The notes under the pieces were generated by a model. That model was not told the origin of the DNA. It made no database searches and was given only the letters and a program-made list of their open reading frames with translations. 64,000 nucleotides of DNA from contig NZ_JAPEPI010000001.1 in NCBI RefSeq assembly GCF_026340305.1, positions 3,968,001-4,032,000 of the forward strand, given 5' to 3'. Both the position numbers and the translations under genes were made by a program. Origin of the DNA: Streptomyces sp. NBC_01381 (GTDB lineage: Bacteria; Actinomycetota; Actinomycetes; Streptomycetales; Streptomycetaceae). How positions within the stretch are numbered: position 1 is the stretch's first letter; the number at the start of each line of letters is the position of its first letter. This document shows, piece by piece, positions 1 through 10,360 of the stretch.

Positions 1-142
1 TGCCTCAACGACAGCGTCGTGGAGGGGCTGCAGCTGCTCGACCAGCCGGCCTTCTCCGTCCAGTACCACCCCGAAGCGGCTGCAGGACCGCACGACGCCG
101 CGTACCTCTTCGACCGCTTCGTATCCCTGATGGAGGGCCAGC

Positions 143-150
<8 letters not shown>
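1..150 (+). CDS. carA: carbamoyl-phosphate synthase small subunit, C-terminal fragment
   Basis: The window opens inside this gene; only the last 49 codons are present, ending at TAA 148-150. The reading frame gives the C-terminal part of a class I glutamine amidotransferase domain, with the typical FSVQYHPEAAAGPHD stretch that contains the catalytic His and Glu of the amidotransferase triad. CarA hydrolyses glutamine and passes ammonia to CarB for carbamoyl phosphate, feeding both pyrimidine and arginine synthesis. The stop overlaps the GTG start of carB by 8 nt, so the two subunits are translationally coupled. Confidence 0.95.
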
Positions 151-3451
<3,301 letters not shown>

Positions 3452-3461
3452 CAGCCCACTA

Positions 3462-3489
3462 GGGGGACACCGATCCGGTGTCCCCCTTC
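3462..3489 (+). terminator. intercistronic hairpin between carB and pyrD
   Basis: A perfect 10-bp stem GGGGGACACC / GGTGTCCCCC (3462-3471 with 3477-3486) closes a 5-nt loop and is followed by TTCT. It sits 10 nt after the carB stop and about 20 nt before the pyrD ATG, so it may be a partial terminator or an mRNA-stabilising element that lowers or separates pyrDF expression. Confidence 0.75.
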
Positions 3490-3505
3490 TGGTGAGGACA
3501 CCTCC

Positions 3506-4612
3506 ATGTACAAACTCTTCTTCAACCTCGTCTTCAAGCGCATGGACCCGGAGCAGGCCCACTACATGGCCTTCCGCTGGATCCGGCTCACGGCCCGCAT
3601 CCCCGTGCTGCGCACCTTCGTCGCGGCCGTCCTCGCGCCGCGCCACAAGGAGCTGCGCACCGAGGCCTTCGGGCTGCGGATGCACGGTCCCTTCGGGCTC
3701 GCGGCGGGCTTCGACAAGAACGCCGTCGCGATCGACGGCATGTCGATGCTGGGCTTCGACCACATCGAGATCGGCACCGTCACGGGGGAGCCGCAGCCCG
3801 GCAACCCCAAGAAGCGGCTGTTCCGCCTCGTGGCGGACCGCGCGCTGATCAACCGCATGGGCTTCAACAACGAGGGCTCGGCGGCCGTGGCCGAGCGCCT
3901 GGGCGCCCGGAAGGCCGTCTTCAAGACGGTCGTGGGCGTCAACATCGGCAAGACCAAGGTCGTGCCCGAGGAGGAGGCCGCCGGCGACTACGTGAAGTCG
4001 ACCGAGCGGCTCGCCGCCCACGCCGACTACCTCGTGGTCAACGTGTCGTCCCCGAACACCCCCGGCCTGCGCAACCTCCAGGCCACGGAGTCGCTGCGCC
4101 CGCTCCTGACCGCCGTACGCGAGGCGGCCGACCGGAGCGTCACCGGGCGGCGCGTGCCGCTCCTCGTGAAGATCGCCCCCGACCTGGCGGACGAGGACAT
4201 CGACGCGGTGGCGGACCTGGCCGTCGAGCTCGGCCTGGACGGCATCATCGCCACGAACACGACCATCGCCCGCGAAGGACTCGGTTTGCAATCCGAACCT
4301 TCGCTCTACGGAGAGACCGGCGGGCTCTCCGGGGCTCCGCTCAAGGAGCGCTCCCTCGAAGTCCTGCGCCGCCTCTACGCGCGCGTGGGCGACCGCATCA
4401 CGCTCGTGGGCGTCGGCGGCATCGAGAACGCCGAGGACGCCTGGCAGCGGATCCTCGCCGGCGCCACCCTGGTCCAGGGCTACAGCGCGTTCATCTACGA
4501 AGGGCCCTTCTGGGGCCGCGCGATCCACAAGGGCCTCGCCGCGCGCCTTGGGGCGAGCCCGTACGCCACCCTCGCCGACGCCGTCGGCGCCGACGTGAGG
4601 AAGCCCGAATGA
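3506..4612 (+). CDS. pyrD: dihydroorotate dehydrogenase, quinone type (class 2)
   Basis: Oxidises dihydroorotate to orotate in pyrimidine synthesis, using FMN and membrane quinones. The 368-residue protein has the N-terminal amphipathic extension (YKLFFNLVFKRMDPEQAHY) that marks membrane-associated class 2 enzymes, an FMN-binding TIM barrel, the catalytic-serine motif NVSSPNTPGLR, and the late phosphate-binding stretch GVGGIENAEDAW. ATG 3506 follows a GAGGAC ribosome site. It overlaps pyrF by 4 nt (ATGA), so the two are coupled. Confidence 0.97.
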   Translation: MYKLFFNLVFKRMDPEQAHYMAFRWIRLTARIPVLRTFVAAVLAPRHKELRTEAFGLRMHGPFGLAAGFDKNAVAIDGMSMLGFDHIEIGTVTGEPQPGNPKKRLFRLVADRALINRMGFNNEGSAAVAERLGARKAVFKTVVGVNIGKTKVVPEEEAAGDYVKSTERLAAHADYLVVNVSSPNTPGLRNLQATESLRPLLTAVREAADRSVTGRRVPLLVKIAPDLADEDIDAVADLAVELGLDGIIATNTTIAREGLGLQSEPSLYGETGGLSGAPLKERSLEVLRRLYARVGDRITLVGVGGIENAEDAWQRILAGATLVQGYSAFIYEGPFWGRAIHKGLAARLGASPYATLADAVGADVRKPE

Positions 4613-5463
4613 CCAGCATGAGTGCCCTTGAACCCTTCGGTACGCGCCTGAGCCGGGCCATGGACGAGCGCGGCCCGCTCTGCGTCGGCATCGACCCGCA
4701 CGCGTCCCTGCTGTCCGCCTGGGGGCTGAACGACGACATCGCGGGCCTGGAGCGGTTCACGGGGACGGTGGTCGAGGCCCTCGCCGGGACCGTCGCCGTC
4801 TTCAAGCCGCAGAGCGCGTTCTTCGAGCGCTTCGGGTCGCGCGGCATCGCCGTACTGGAGAAGGCGGTCCAGGAGCTGCGCGCGGCCGGTGCCCTGGTGG
4901 TCATGGACGCCAAGCGCGGCGACATCGGCTCGACCATGGCCGCGTACGCGGAGACCTTCCTGCACAAGGACTCGCCGCTGTTCAGCGACGCGCTCACGGT
5001 CTCGCCCTACCTGGGCTACGGCTCGCTGAAGCCGGCCGTCGACCTGGCGCGTGAGAACGGCACCGGCCTCTTCGTGCTCGCCCTCACCTCGAACCCCGAG
5101 GGCGCCGAGGTGCAGCACGCGGTGCGCGAGGACGGGCGCACGGTCGGCGCGACGATGCTGGGTCACCTGGCCGCCGAGAACGCCGGTGCACAGCCCCTGG
5201 GGTCCTTCGGCGCCGTCGTCGGGGCGACCCTGGGGGACCTGTCCTCCTACGACCTCGCGATCAACGGCCCGCTGCTCGCCCCCGGGATCGGGGCTCAGGG
5301 GGCCACGCCCGCGGATCTGCCGGGTGTCTTCGGGGCGTCCGTACGCAATGTCGTGCCGACCGTCAGCCGCGGCGTCCTGCGGCACGGTCCCGACGTGGCG
5401 GGGCTGCGTGACGCGGCCGCCCGTTTCGCGGACGAGATCCGTGCGGCCGTCGCTTCTGCCTGA
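4609..5463 (+). CDS. pyrF: orotidine 5'-phosphate decarboxylase (type 2)
   Basis: Last step to UMP: decarboxylates OMP. The 284-residue length fits the actinobacterial type 2 group. The signature MDAKRGDIGSTM contains the catalytic Lys and Asp residues of the DxKxxD motif, and the substrate-binding region LGYGSLKP follows. The ATG overlaps the pyrD stop (ATGA). M4 at 4618 is a possible shorter start. A terminator follows the gene, closing the pyr operon. Confidence 0.97.
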   Translation: MTSMSALEPFGTRLSRAMDERGPLCVGIDPHASLLSAWGLNDDIAGLERFTGTVVEALAGTVAVFKPQSAFFERFGSRGIAVLEKAVQELRAAGALVVMDAKRGDIGSTMAAYAETFLHKDSPLFSDALTVSPYLGYGSLKPAVDLARENGTGLFVLALTSNPEGAEVQHAVREDGRTVGATMLGHLAAENAGAQPLGSFGAVVGATLGDLSSYDLAINGPLLAPGIGAQGATPADLPGVFGASVRNVVPTVSRGVLRHGPDVAGLRDAAARFADEIRAAVASA

Positions 5464-5472
5464 GATCGCTCT

Positions 5473-5517
5473 CTCCGCCCCGTTCCGGACTTCCGGAGCC
5501 GGGGCGGAGGTGTTTTT
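5473..5517 (+). terminator. terminator of the pyr operon
   Basis: A 10-bp stem CTCCGCCCCG / CGGGGCGGAG (5473-5482 with 5500-5509) encloses a second palindrome (TCCGGACTTCCGGA) and is followed by GTGTTTTT. The run of five T residues after the stem is unusual for this GC-rich genome and makes this a convincing intrinsic terminator. Confidence 0.85.
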
Positions 5518-5645
5518 ACGCCCTCGGAGGACGCCTCGGGACGGGCGCATGCGTTTCGTTGATGGCTCACCAGGCCAAATCCGGGGCGAAATGCCCGATA
5601 TGTACGGCTCGACAGAGGCTGACCAGGACTTTTCGTCTGTTCTCG

Positions 5646-5674
5646 CTGACTCCGGCCGTCATGGCCGCTAGTCT
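5646..5674 (+). promoter_or_regulatory. candidate housekeeping promoter for sIHF
   Basis: CTGACT (5646-5651), a 17-nt spacer and TAGTCT (5669-5674) match the Streptomyces HrdB-type consensus reasonably well and lie about 120 nt upstream of the sIHF start, downstream of the pyr terminator. I see no other gene in the 331-nt spacer 5464-5794; the rest would be a leader of about 110 nt. Confidence 0.45.
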
Positions 5675-5794
5675 CCGACGAGAGCGAACGGGCAAGCGCT
5701 TAGCAGGCGCGTTGCACGTTGCTCACCAGGTGTGGGGCGACTAGGTTCCTCACCGGTCCGTATCCGACAGTTCGACATCCGAGGTGACGTAGGC

Positions 5795-6121
5795 GTGGCT
5801 CTTCCGCCCCTTACCCCTGAACAGCGCGCAGCCGCGCTCGAAAAGGCCGCCGCGGCTCGCCGGGAGCGGGCCGAGGTCAAGAATCGACTCAAGCACTCCG
5901 GCGCCTCGCTTCACGAGGTCATCAAGCAGGGTCAGGAGAACGATGTCATCGGCAAGATGAAGGTCTCCGCCCTCCTGGAGTCACTGCCCGGCGTGGGCAA
6001 GGTCCGCGCCAAGCAGATCATGGAGCGTCTTGGCATCTCCGAGAGTCGCCGCGTGCGCGGTCTCGGCTCGAATCAGATCGCATCACTGGAGCGTGAGTTC
6101 GGCGGCAGTGCCGCTGGCTGA
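5795..6121 (+). CDS. sIHF: integration host factor, actinobacterial type (nucleoid protein)
   Basis: Small basic DNA-binding protein that shapes the nucleoid and influences development and antibiotic production in Streptomyces; functional analogue of mycobacterial mIHF, unrelated to the proteobacterial IHF alpha/beta pair. From GTG 5795 it is 108 residues, starting MALPPLTPEQRAAALEKA, with a long N-terminal helix and a C-terminal helix-two-turn-helix segment (LESLPGVGKVRAKQIMERLG). GTG 5795 was chosen over the upstream in-frame start at 5732 because it has a GAGGTGACG ribosome site and gives the known family N terminus. The gene order with gmk and rpoZ is conserved in actinobacteria. Confidence 0.93.
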   Translation: MALPPLTPEQRAAALEKAAAARRERAEVKNRLKHSGASLHEVIKQGQENDVIGKMKVSALLESLPGVGKVRAKQIMERLGISESRRVRGLGSNQIASLEREFGGSAAG

Positions 6122-6159
6122 TGTTCTCAGGCACTCCTGAGAACCTGGATAATCGCTGC

Positions 6160-6753
6160 ATGGCTGCAACATCCCGGGGGACGACCCCCGTGCCCCCGGA
6201 CGTACGTCCGCGGCTGACCGTGCTCTCCGGCCCCTCCGGGGTCGGCAAGAGCACGGTCGTCGCTCATATGCGCAAGGAACACCCCGAGGTCTGGCTCTCG
6301 GTCTCGGCCACGACCCGCAAGCCGCGGCCCGGCGAAAAGCACGGCGTCCAGTATTTCTTCGTCTCCGACGAGGAAATGGACAAGCTGATCGCCAATGGCG
6401 AGCTGCTCGAATGGGCCGAGTTCGCGGGAAACCGCTATGGCACACCGCGGGCCGCGGTGATCGAGCGCCTGGAGGCGGGCGAGCCCGTTCTCCTGGAAAT
6501 CGATCTGCAGGGCGCGCGCCTGGTGCGCGATTCGATGCCCGAGGCGCAGCTGGTCTTCCTCGCCCCGCCGAGCTGGGACGAGCTGGTCCGCCGGCTCACC
6601 GGCCGCGGGACCGAGGCGCCCGAGGTCATCGAGCGCAGGCTCGAGGCCGCGAAGACCGAACTCGCCGCCGAGGAAGAGTTCGATACGACCCTGGTCAATA
6701 CCTCCGTCGAGGACGTGGCCCGTGAGCTGCTAGCCTTGATGAAAGTTGTTTGA
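6160..6753 (+). CDS. gmk: guanylate kinase
   Basis: Phosphorylates GMP to GDP with ATP. The P-loop GPSGVGKSTV lies near residue 24; the GMP-binding region follows (SATTRKPRPGE, then YFFVSDEEM), and the lid region ends in RRLTGRGTE. From ATG 6160 the protein is 197 residues, the usual size. An in-frame ATG at 6121 overlaps the sIHF stop (TGATG) and would add 13 residues with no conserved content, so coupled initiation there is possible but the downstream start matches the family better. Confidence 0.95.
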   Translation: MAATSRGTTPVPPDVRPRLTVLSGPSGVGKSTVVAHMRKEHPEVWLSVSATTRKPRPGEKHGVQYFFVSDEEMDKLIANGELLEWAEFAGNRYGTPRAAVIERLEAGEPVLLEIDLQGARLVRDSMPEAQLVFLAPPSWDELVRRLTGRGTEAPEVIERRLEAAKTELAAEEEFDTTLVNTSVEDVARELLALMKVV

Positions 6754-6823
6754 TCTTCACCACGGTTCGACCATCATGGCTCGACCACAGTTTGATCTTC
6801 ATTTCCCCATCGGAAGGCAGAGC

Positions 6824-7096
6824 GTGTCCTCTTCCATCACCGCGCCCGAGGGCATCATCAACCCGCCGATTGATGAGCTGCTCGAAGCTACCGACTCGAA
6901 GTACAGCCTCGTGATCTACGCCGCCAAGCGCGCGCGCCAGATCAACGCGTACTACTCGCAGCTCGGTGAGGGCCTGCTGGAGTACGTCGGCCCCCTGGTG
7001 GACACGCACGTCCACGAGAAGCCGCTCTCGATCGCGCTCCGCGAGATCAACGCGGGTCTGCTGACGTCCGAGGCCATCGAGGGCCCGGCCCAGTAG
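6824..7096 (+). CDS. rpoZ: DNA-directed RNA polymerase omega subunit
   Basis: Helps assemble and stabilise the RNA polymerase beta' subunit. The 90-residue product has the omega core NPPIDELLEATDSKYSLV followed by AAKRARQINAYY, typical of actinobacteria. GTG 6824 has a GGAAGG ribosome site; the longer in-frame extension from 6746 overlaps gmk and is not conserved in type. Followed by a strong hairpin terminator at 7126-7160. Confidence 0.96.
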   Translation: MSSSITAPEGIINPPIDELLEATDSKYSLVIYAAKRARQINAYYSQLGEGLLEYVGPLVDTHVHEKPLSIALREINAGLLTSEAIEGPAQ

Positions 7097-7125
7097 GCAT
7101 CAGTTTTCTCTGAGCATTTCTTTGG

Positions 7126-7160
7126 CCACAGGCCCGGCAGCGCGACTGTCGGGCCTGTGG
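7126..7160. terminator. strong hairpin after rpoZ
   Basis: A 15-bp stem with a single G-U wobble pairs 7126-7140 (CCACAGGCCCGGCAG) with 7146-7160 around a 5-nt CGCGA loop. It lies between rpoZ and coaBC and probably ends the sIHF-gmk-rpoZ transcript, with partial read-through into coaBC possible. Confidence 0.85.
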
Positions 7161-7228
7161 TGTGTCATGGAGTCGTACGTTGAGTCGTACGTTTTCCGAG
7201 TGTGGGGATCCGAGTGCGGGGAGGCACC

Positions 7229-8434
7229 GTGGGCAAGCCCAAGGTCGTTCTGGGGGTCAGTGGCGGGATCGCCGCGTACAAGGCCTGTGAGTTGCTGCGG
7301 CGGCTCACCGAGTCGGGCCACGACGTACGCGTCGTGCCGACCGATTCGGCGCTGCACTTCGTGGGGGCCGCGACCTGGTCGGCGCTGTCCGGCAACCCGG
7401 TCTCGACCGAGGTGTGGGACTCCGTCCACGAGGTGCCGCACGTCCGGATCGGTCAGGCGGCCGACGTCGTCATCGTCGCCCCGGCGACCGCCGACATGAT
7501 GGCGAAGGCGGCCCACGGCCTCGCCGACGACCTCCTGACGAACACGCTCCTGACCGCCCGCTGTCCGGTGATCTTCGCACCCGCGATGCACACGGAGATG
7601 TGGGAGCACCCCGCCACCCAGGAGAACGTCGCCACGCTCCGCCGCCGCGGCGCCCTCGTCATCGAGCCCGCCGTCGGCCGCCTCACCGGCGTGGACACGG
7701 GCAAGGGCCGCTTCCCCGAGCCCGCCGAGCTCTTCGAGGTCGTACGCCGTGTCCTCGCACGCGGCGACCTGGCCCGCGACCTCACGGGACGGCACGTGGT
7801 GGTCAGCGCGGGCGGGACGCGCGAGCCGCTCGACCCGGTCCGCTTCCTCGGCAACCGCTCCTCCGGCAAGCAGGGCTACGCGCTCGCGCGCAGCGCGGCC
7901 GCCCGGGGAGCCAGGGTCACGCTGCTCTCGGCGAACGCCGCGCTGCCGGACCCGGCGGGCGTGGACGTCGTGCCCGTCGGCACGGCCGTCCAGCTCCGCG
8001 AGGCGGTCCTCAAGGCCGCGGCGGACGCCGACGCGGTGGTGATGGCCGCCGCCGTGGCCGACTTCCGGCCCGAGACGTACGCGACCGGGAAGATCAAGAA
8101 GAAGGACGGGCAGGAGCCGGCCCCGATCGCCCTGGTCCGCAACCCCGACATCCTGGCCGAGATCGCGGGTGACCGCCCGCGCCCGGGCCAGGTGGTCGTC
8201 GGCTTCGCCGCCGAGACCGACGACGTCCTCGCCAACGGCCGCGCCAAGCTGGCGCGCAAGGGCTGCGATCTGCTGGTCGTCAACGAGGTCGGCGAACGCA
8301 AGACGTTCGGCTCCGAGGAGAACGAGGCGGTCGTGCTCGGCGCGGACGGCAGTGAGACGCCGGTGCCGTACGGCCCGAAGGAAGCGCTGGCGGACACCGT
8401 CTGGGATCTGGTGGCGGAACGCCTGACGAAGTAG
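7229..8434 (+). CDS. coaBC: bifunctional phosphopantothenoylcysteine decarboxylase / phosphopantothenate-cysteine ligase
   Basis: Carries out two consecutive steps of coenzyme A synthesis. The N-terminal CoaC half (about residues 1-185) is an FMN-binding HFCD flavoprotein domain, with GVSGGIAAYKA at its start, the active-site His in VHEVPHVRIG and the substrate motif PAMHTEMW. The C-terminal CoaB half (about 186-400) has SAGGTREPLDPVR and NRSSGKQGYALA for CTP and dimer contacts, and the conserved Lys region KIKKKDG. GTG 7229 follows a GGGGAGG ribosome site; the ORF extends to 7202 without a better start. 401 residues, normal length. Confidence 0.96.
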   Translation: MGKPKVVLGVSGGIAAYKACELLRRLTESGHDVRVVPTDSALHFVGAATWSALSGNPVSTEVWDSVHEVPHVRIGQAADVVIVAPATADMMAKAAHGLADDLLTNTLLTARCPVIFAPAMHTEMWEHPATQENVATLRRRGALVIEPAVGRLTGVDTGKGRFPEPAELFEVVRRVLARGDLARDLTGRHVVVSAGGTREPLDPVRFLGNRSSGKQGYALARSAAARGARVTLLSANAALPDPAGVDVVPVGTAVQLREAVLKAAADADAVVMAAAVADFRPETYATGKIKKKDGQEPAPIALVRNPDILAEIAGDRPRPGQVVVGFAAETDDVLANGRAKLARKGCDLLVVNEVGERKTFGSEENEAVVLGADGSETPVPYGPKEALADTVWDLVAERLTK

Positions 8435-8792
8435 TCGCCGAACGTTCAGTGAGGGAAGTGATCGTTGAACGTCTGGTGAAGTCGGGGCGTAACCTCGAGA
8501 AAGCAGGAGAGGATCGGCCTTCCGATGTAAGGGGCGCAAACCCCGAGGTGGGATGTCACATTCGCCCCACTGGGCGCGTCAAACCCGGGAAATTCGGGCG
8601 CGAGGCCCTCTGGTGGAGACCGATCGTCGTACCGCACAATGCAGTGCCGCAGGTCACAGCGCTCCCAAGTGGCGAGACACGTGGTCCGGCGGCCCAGTAC
8701 GACCGATAAACTGGTCTCGGACGACGCCGAGCGCAGCTCTCGGCCCGTCCACCAATGATCAGCCAGCAGCCGCTGCAACCACAGGGAGCGAT
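8435..8792 (+). other. long structured leader region upstream of metK
   Basis: This 358-nt spacer has no convincing gene. It contains short hairpins, for example GGGG(CGCAAA)CCCC at 8531-8544 and GTGGG/CCCAC at 8548-8570, and a GC-rich hairpin-forming stretch near 8715-8750. I do not recognise any of the described SAM riboswitch cores in it. The ORF that runs through it into metK reflects the lack of stops rather than coding potential. Confidence 0.4.
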
Positions 8793-10001
8793 GTGTCCCG
8801 CCGTCTCTTCACCTCGGAGTCTGTGACCGAGGGTCACCCCGACAAGATCGCTGACCAGATCAGCGACACCATTCTCGACGCGCTTCTGCGGGAGGACCCG
8901 AAGTCCCGGGTCGCCGTGGAGACGCTGATCACCACCGGCCTCGTGCACGTCGCCGGCGAGGTGACCACCAAGGCCTACGCGCCGATCGCCCAGCTCGTGC
9001 GCGAGAAGATCCTCGAGATCGGTTACGACTCTTCGAAGAAGGGCTTCGACGGCGCCTCCTGTGGCGTCTCGGTGTCCATCGGTTCGCAGTCCCCCGACAT
9101 CGCGCAGGGCGTCGACACGGCGTACGAGAAGCGCGTCGAGGGTGACGAGGACGAGCTCGACAAGCAGGGCGCGGGCGACCAGGGCCTGATGTTCGGCTAC
9201 GCGTGCGACGAGACGCCGGAGCTGATGCCGCTCCCGATCCACCTCGCGCACCGTCTGTCGCGCCGCCTGTCCGAGGTCCGCAAGAACGGCACCATCCCCT
9301 ACCTCCGCCCCGACGGCAAGACCCAGGTCACCATCGAGTACGACGGCGACAAGGCCGTCCGCCTCGACACGGTCGTCGTCTCGTCCCAGCACGCGTCGGA
9401 CATCGACCTGGACTCGCTCCTGGCCCCCGACATCCGTGAGTTCGTGGTCGAGCCGGAGCTGAAGGCCCTCCTCGAGGACGGCATCAAGCTGGAGACCGAG
9501 GGCTACCGCCTCCTGGTCAACCCGACCGGCCGCTTCGAGATCGGCGGCCCGATGGGCGACGCCGGCCTCACCGGTCGCAAGATCATCATCGACACGTACG
9601 GCGGCATGGCTCGCCACGGCGGCGGCGCCTTCTCCGGCAAGGACCCGTCGAAGGTGGACCGTTCGGCGGCGTACGCGATGCGCTGGGTCGCCAAGAACGT
9701 CGTCGCGGCCGGCCTCGCGGCCCGCTGCGAGGTCCAGGTCGCCTACGCGATCGGCAAGGCCGAGCCGGTGGGCCTGTTCGTGGAGACCTTCGGCACGGCC
9801 ACGGTCGACACCGACAAGATCGAGGCCGCCATCGCCGAGGTCTTCGACCTCCGCCCGGCCGCGATCATCCGCGACCTGGACCTGCTCCGCCCGATCTACT
9901 CCCAGACCGCGGCGTACGGCCACTTCGGCCGCGCGATTCCCGACTTCACGTGGGAGCGGACGGACCGGGTCGAGGCGTTGCGGAAGGCTGCGGGGCTGTA
10001 G
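8793..10001 (+). CDS. metK: S-adenosylmethionine synthetase
   Basis: Makes S-adenosylmethionine from methionine and ATP; in Streptomyces SAM supply also affects antibiotic production. 402 residues from GTG 8793, starting MSRRLFTSESVTEGHPDKIADQ in sense, with the methionine/ATP-binding His-Pro-Asp motif at the N terminus, the nucleotide-binding region GAGDQGLMFGYA, the glycine-rich loop GGGAFSGKDPSKVDRSAAY and the C-terminal TAAYGHFGR. An AGGGAG ribosome site precedes the start; in-frame sequence up to 8553 is non-conserved. Confidence 0.97.
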   Translation: MSRRLFTSESVTEGHPDKIADQISDTILDALLREDPKSRVAVETLITTGLVHVAGEVTTKAYAPIAQLVREKILEIGYDSSKKGFDGASCGVSVSIGSQSPDIAQGVDTAYEKRVEGDEDELDKQGAGDQGLMFGYACDETPELMPLPIHLAHRLSRRLSEVRKNGTIPYLRPDGKTQVTIEYDGDKAVRLDTVVVSSQHASDIDLDSLLAPDIREFVVEPELKALLEDGIKLETEGYRLLVNPTGRFEIGGPMGDAGLTGRKIIIDTYGGMARHGGGAFSGKDPSKVDRSAAYAMRWVAKNVVAAGLAARCEVQVAYAIGKAEPVGLFVETFGTATVDTDKIEAAIAEVFDLRPAAIIRDLDLLRPIYSQTAAYGHFGRAIPDFTWERTDRVEALRKAAGL

Positions 10002-10025
10002 GATCCGCGCTTCATCAGGCTCTGG

Positions 10026-10055
10026 GGCCCGGCTCTCCTTCGGGAGGGCCGGGCC
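10026..10055. terminator. terminator after metK
   Basis: A 13-bp stem (10026-10038 with 10043-10055, one wobble pair) closed by a stable TTCG tetraloop, 25 nt after the metK stop. Typical U-poor Streptomyces terminator. Confidence 0.85.
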
Positions 10056-10138
10056 TTCGTCGTTGGCGGGCACCTGGTGGGTGGGTCGTCGCGGAGGGAA
10101 AGGGTTGGCGCGGCCGGTCCGGTGCTTCGTAGGGTGGT

Positions 10139-10160
10139 GCTCTCCCAGTCCTGGGAGAGC
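10139..10160. other. near-perfect hairpin in the metK-priA spacer
   Basis: GCTCTCCCAG / CTGGGAGAGC forms a 10-bp inverted repeat with a 2-nt centre. It lies upstream of the tRNA-like sequence. The CTGGGAGAGC half resembles the 3' side of a tRNA D arm, but no complete tRNA can be built around it. No T-run follows. Confidence 0.4.
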
Positions 10161-10189
10161 TGACTGTCGAGGCGCCCGGTGCGATGGCT

Positions 10190-10290
10190 GCGGGTACTTC
10201 CGGGAGATGACTCCCTCGCAGGTTCGAATCCTGCTGCCGGTCTTCGATCGGTATGGCCGAGTGGGCGATGGCAGAAGCGCCCTTGGTGGC
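10190..10290 (+). other. circularly permuted tRNA-like sequence (3' half before 5' half)
   Basis: 10218-10234 is a canonical T arm (5-bp stem GCAGG/CCTGC with loop TTCGAAT), preceded by a hairpin GGGAG-ATGA-CTCCC (10202-10215) like a class II variable arm and followed by TGCCGGT (10235-10241). Just downstream, ATCGGTA (10247-10253) can form a 7-bp acceptor stem with it (five Watson-Crick, two G-T pairs) and is followed by TGGCCGAGTGG, an exact class II D-arm core with A14, G15, G18, G19, A21 and a 3-bp GCC/GGC D stem (10256-10258 with 10270-10272). GAAG (10274-10277) can pair with CTTC (10197-10200) as most of an anticodon stem. The halves are thus in swapped order, joined by CTTCG. Could be the remains of two tandem tRNA genes instead. 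Confidence 0.35.
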
Positions 10291-10360
10291 GTTCGTGATC
10301 CGCGGCCGGCTTGATCTCGGGCGCCCGGCAGTGTCAGTGCGGTCTGGTAGGAATGCAGCT

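Noticed and set aside
8465..8495. TTGAAC...TAACCT as a metK promoter
   Set aside because: The spacer is 19 nt and the -10 match is poor; not strong enough to list.
8553..8792. In-frame N-terminal extension of metK
   Set aside because: The added 80 residues have no family resemblance and GTG 8793 has a good ribosome site and gives the standard MetK N terminus.
8461..8792. SAM riboswitch upstream of metK
   Set aside because: None of the conserved cores of SAM-I, SAM-II or SAM-IV could be recognised.
10111..10244. An ordinary, non-permuted tRNA ending at 10242
   Set aside because: No upstream segment at the right distance pairs with TGCCGGT; TCCGGTG at 10118 and CCCGGTG at 10175 give lengths of 125 and 68 nt and no proper anticodon arm.
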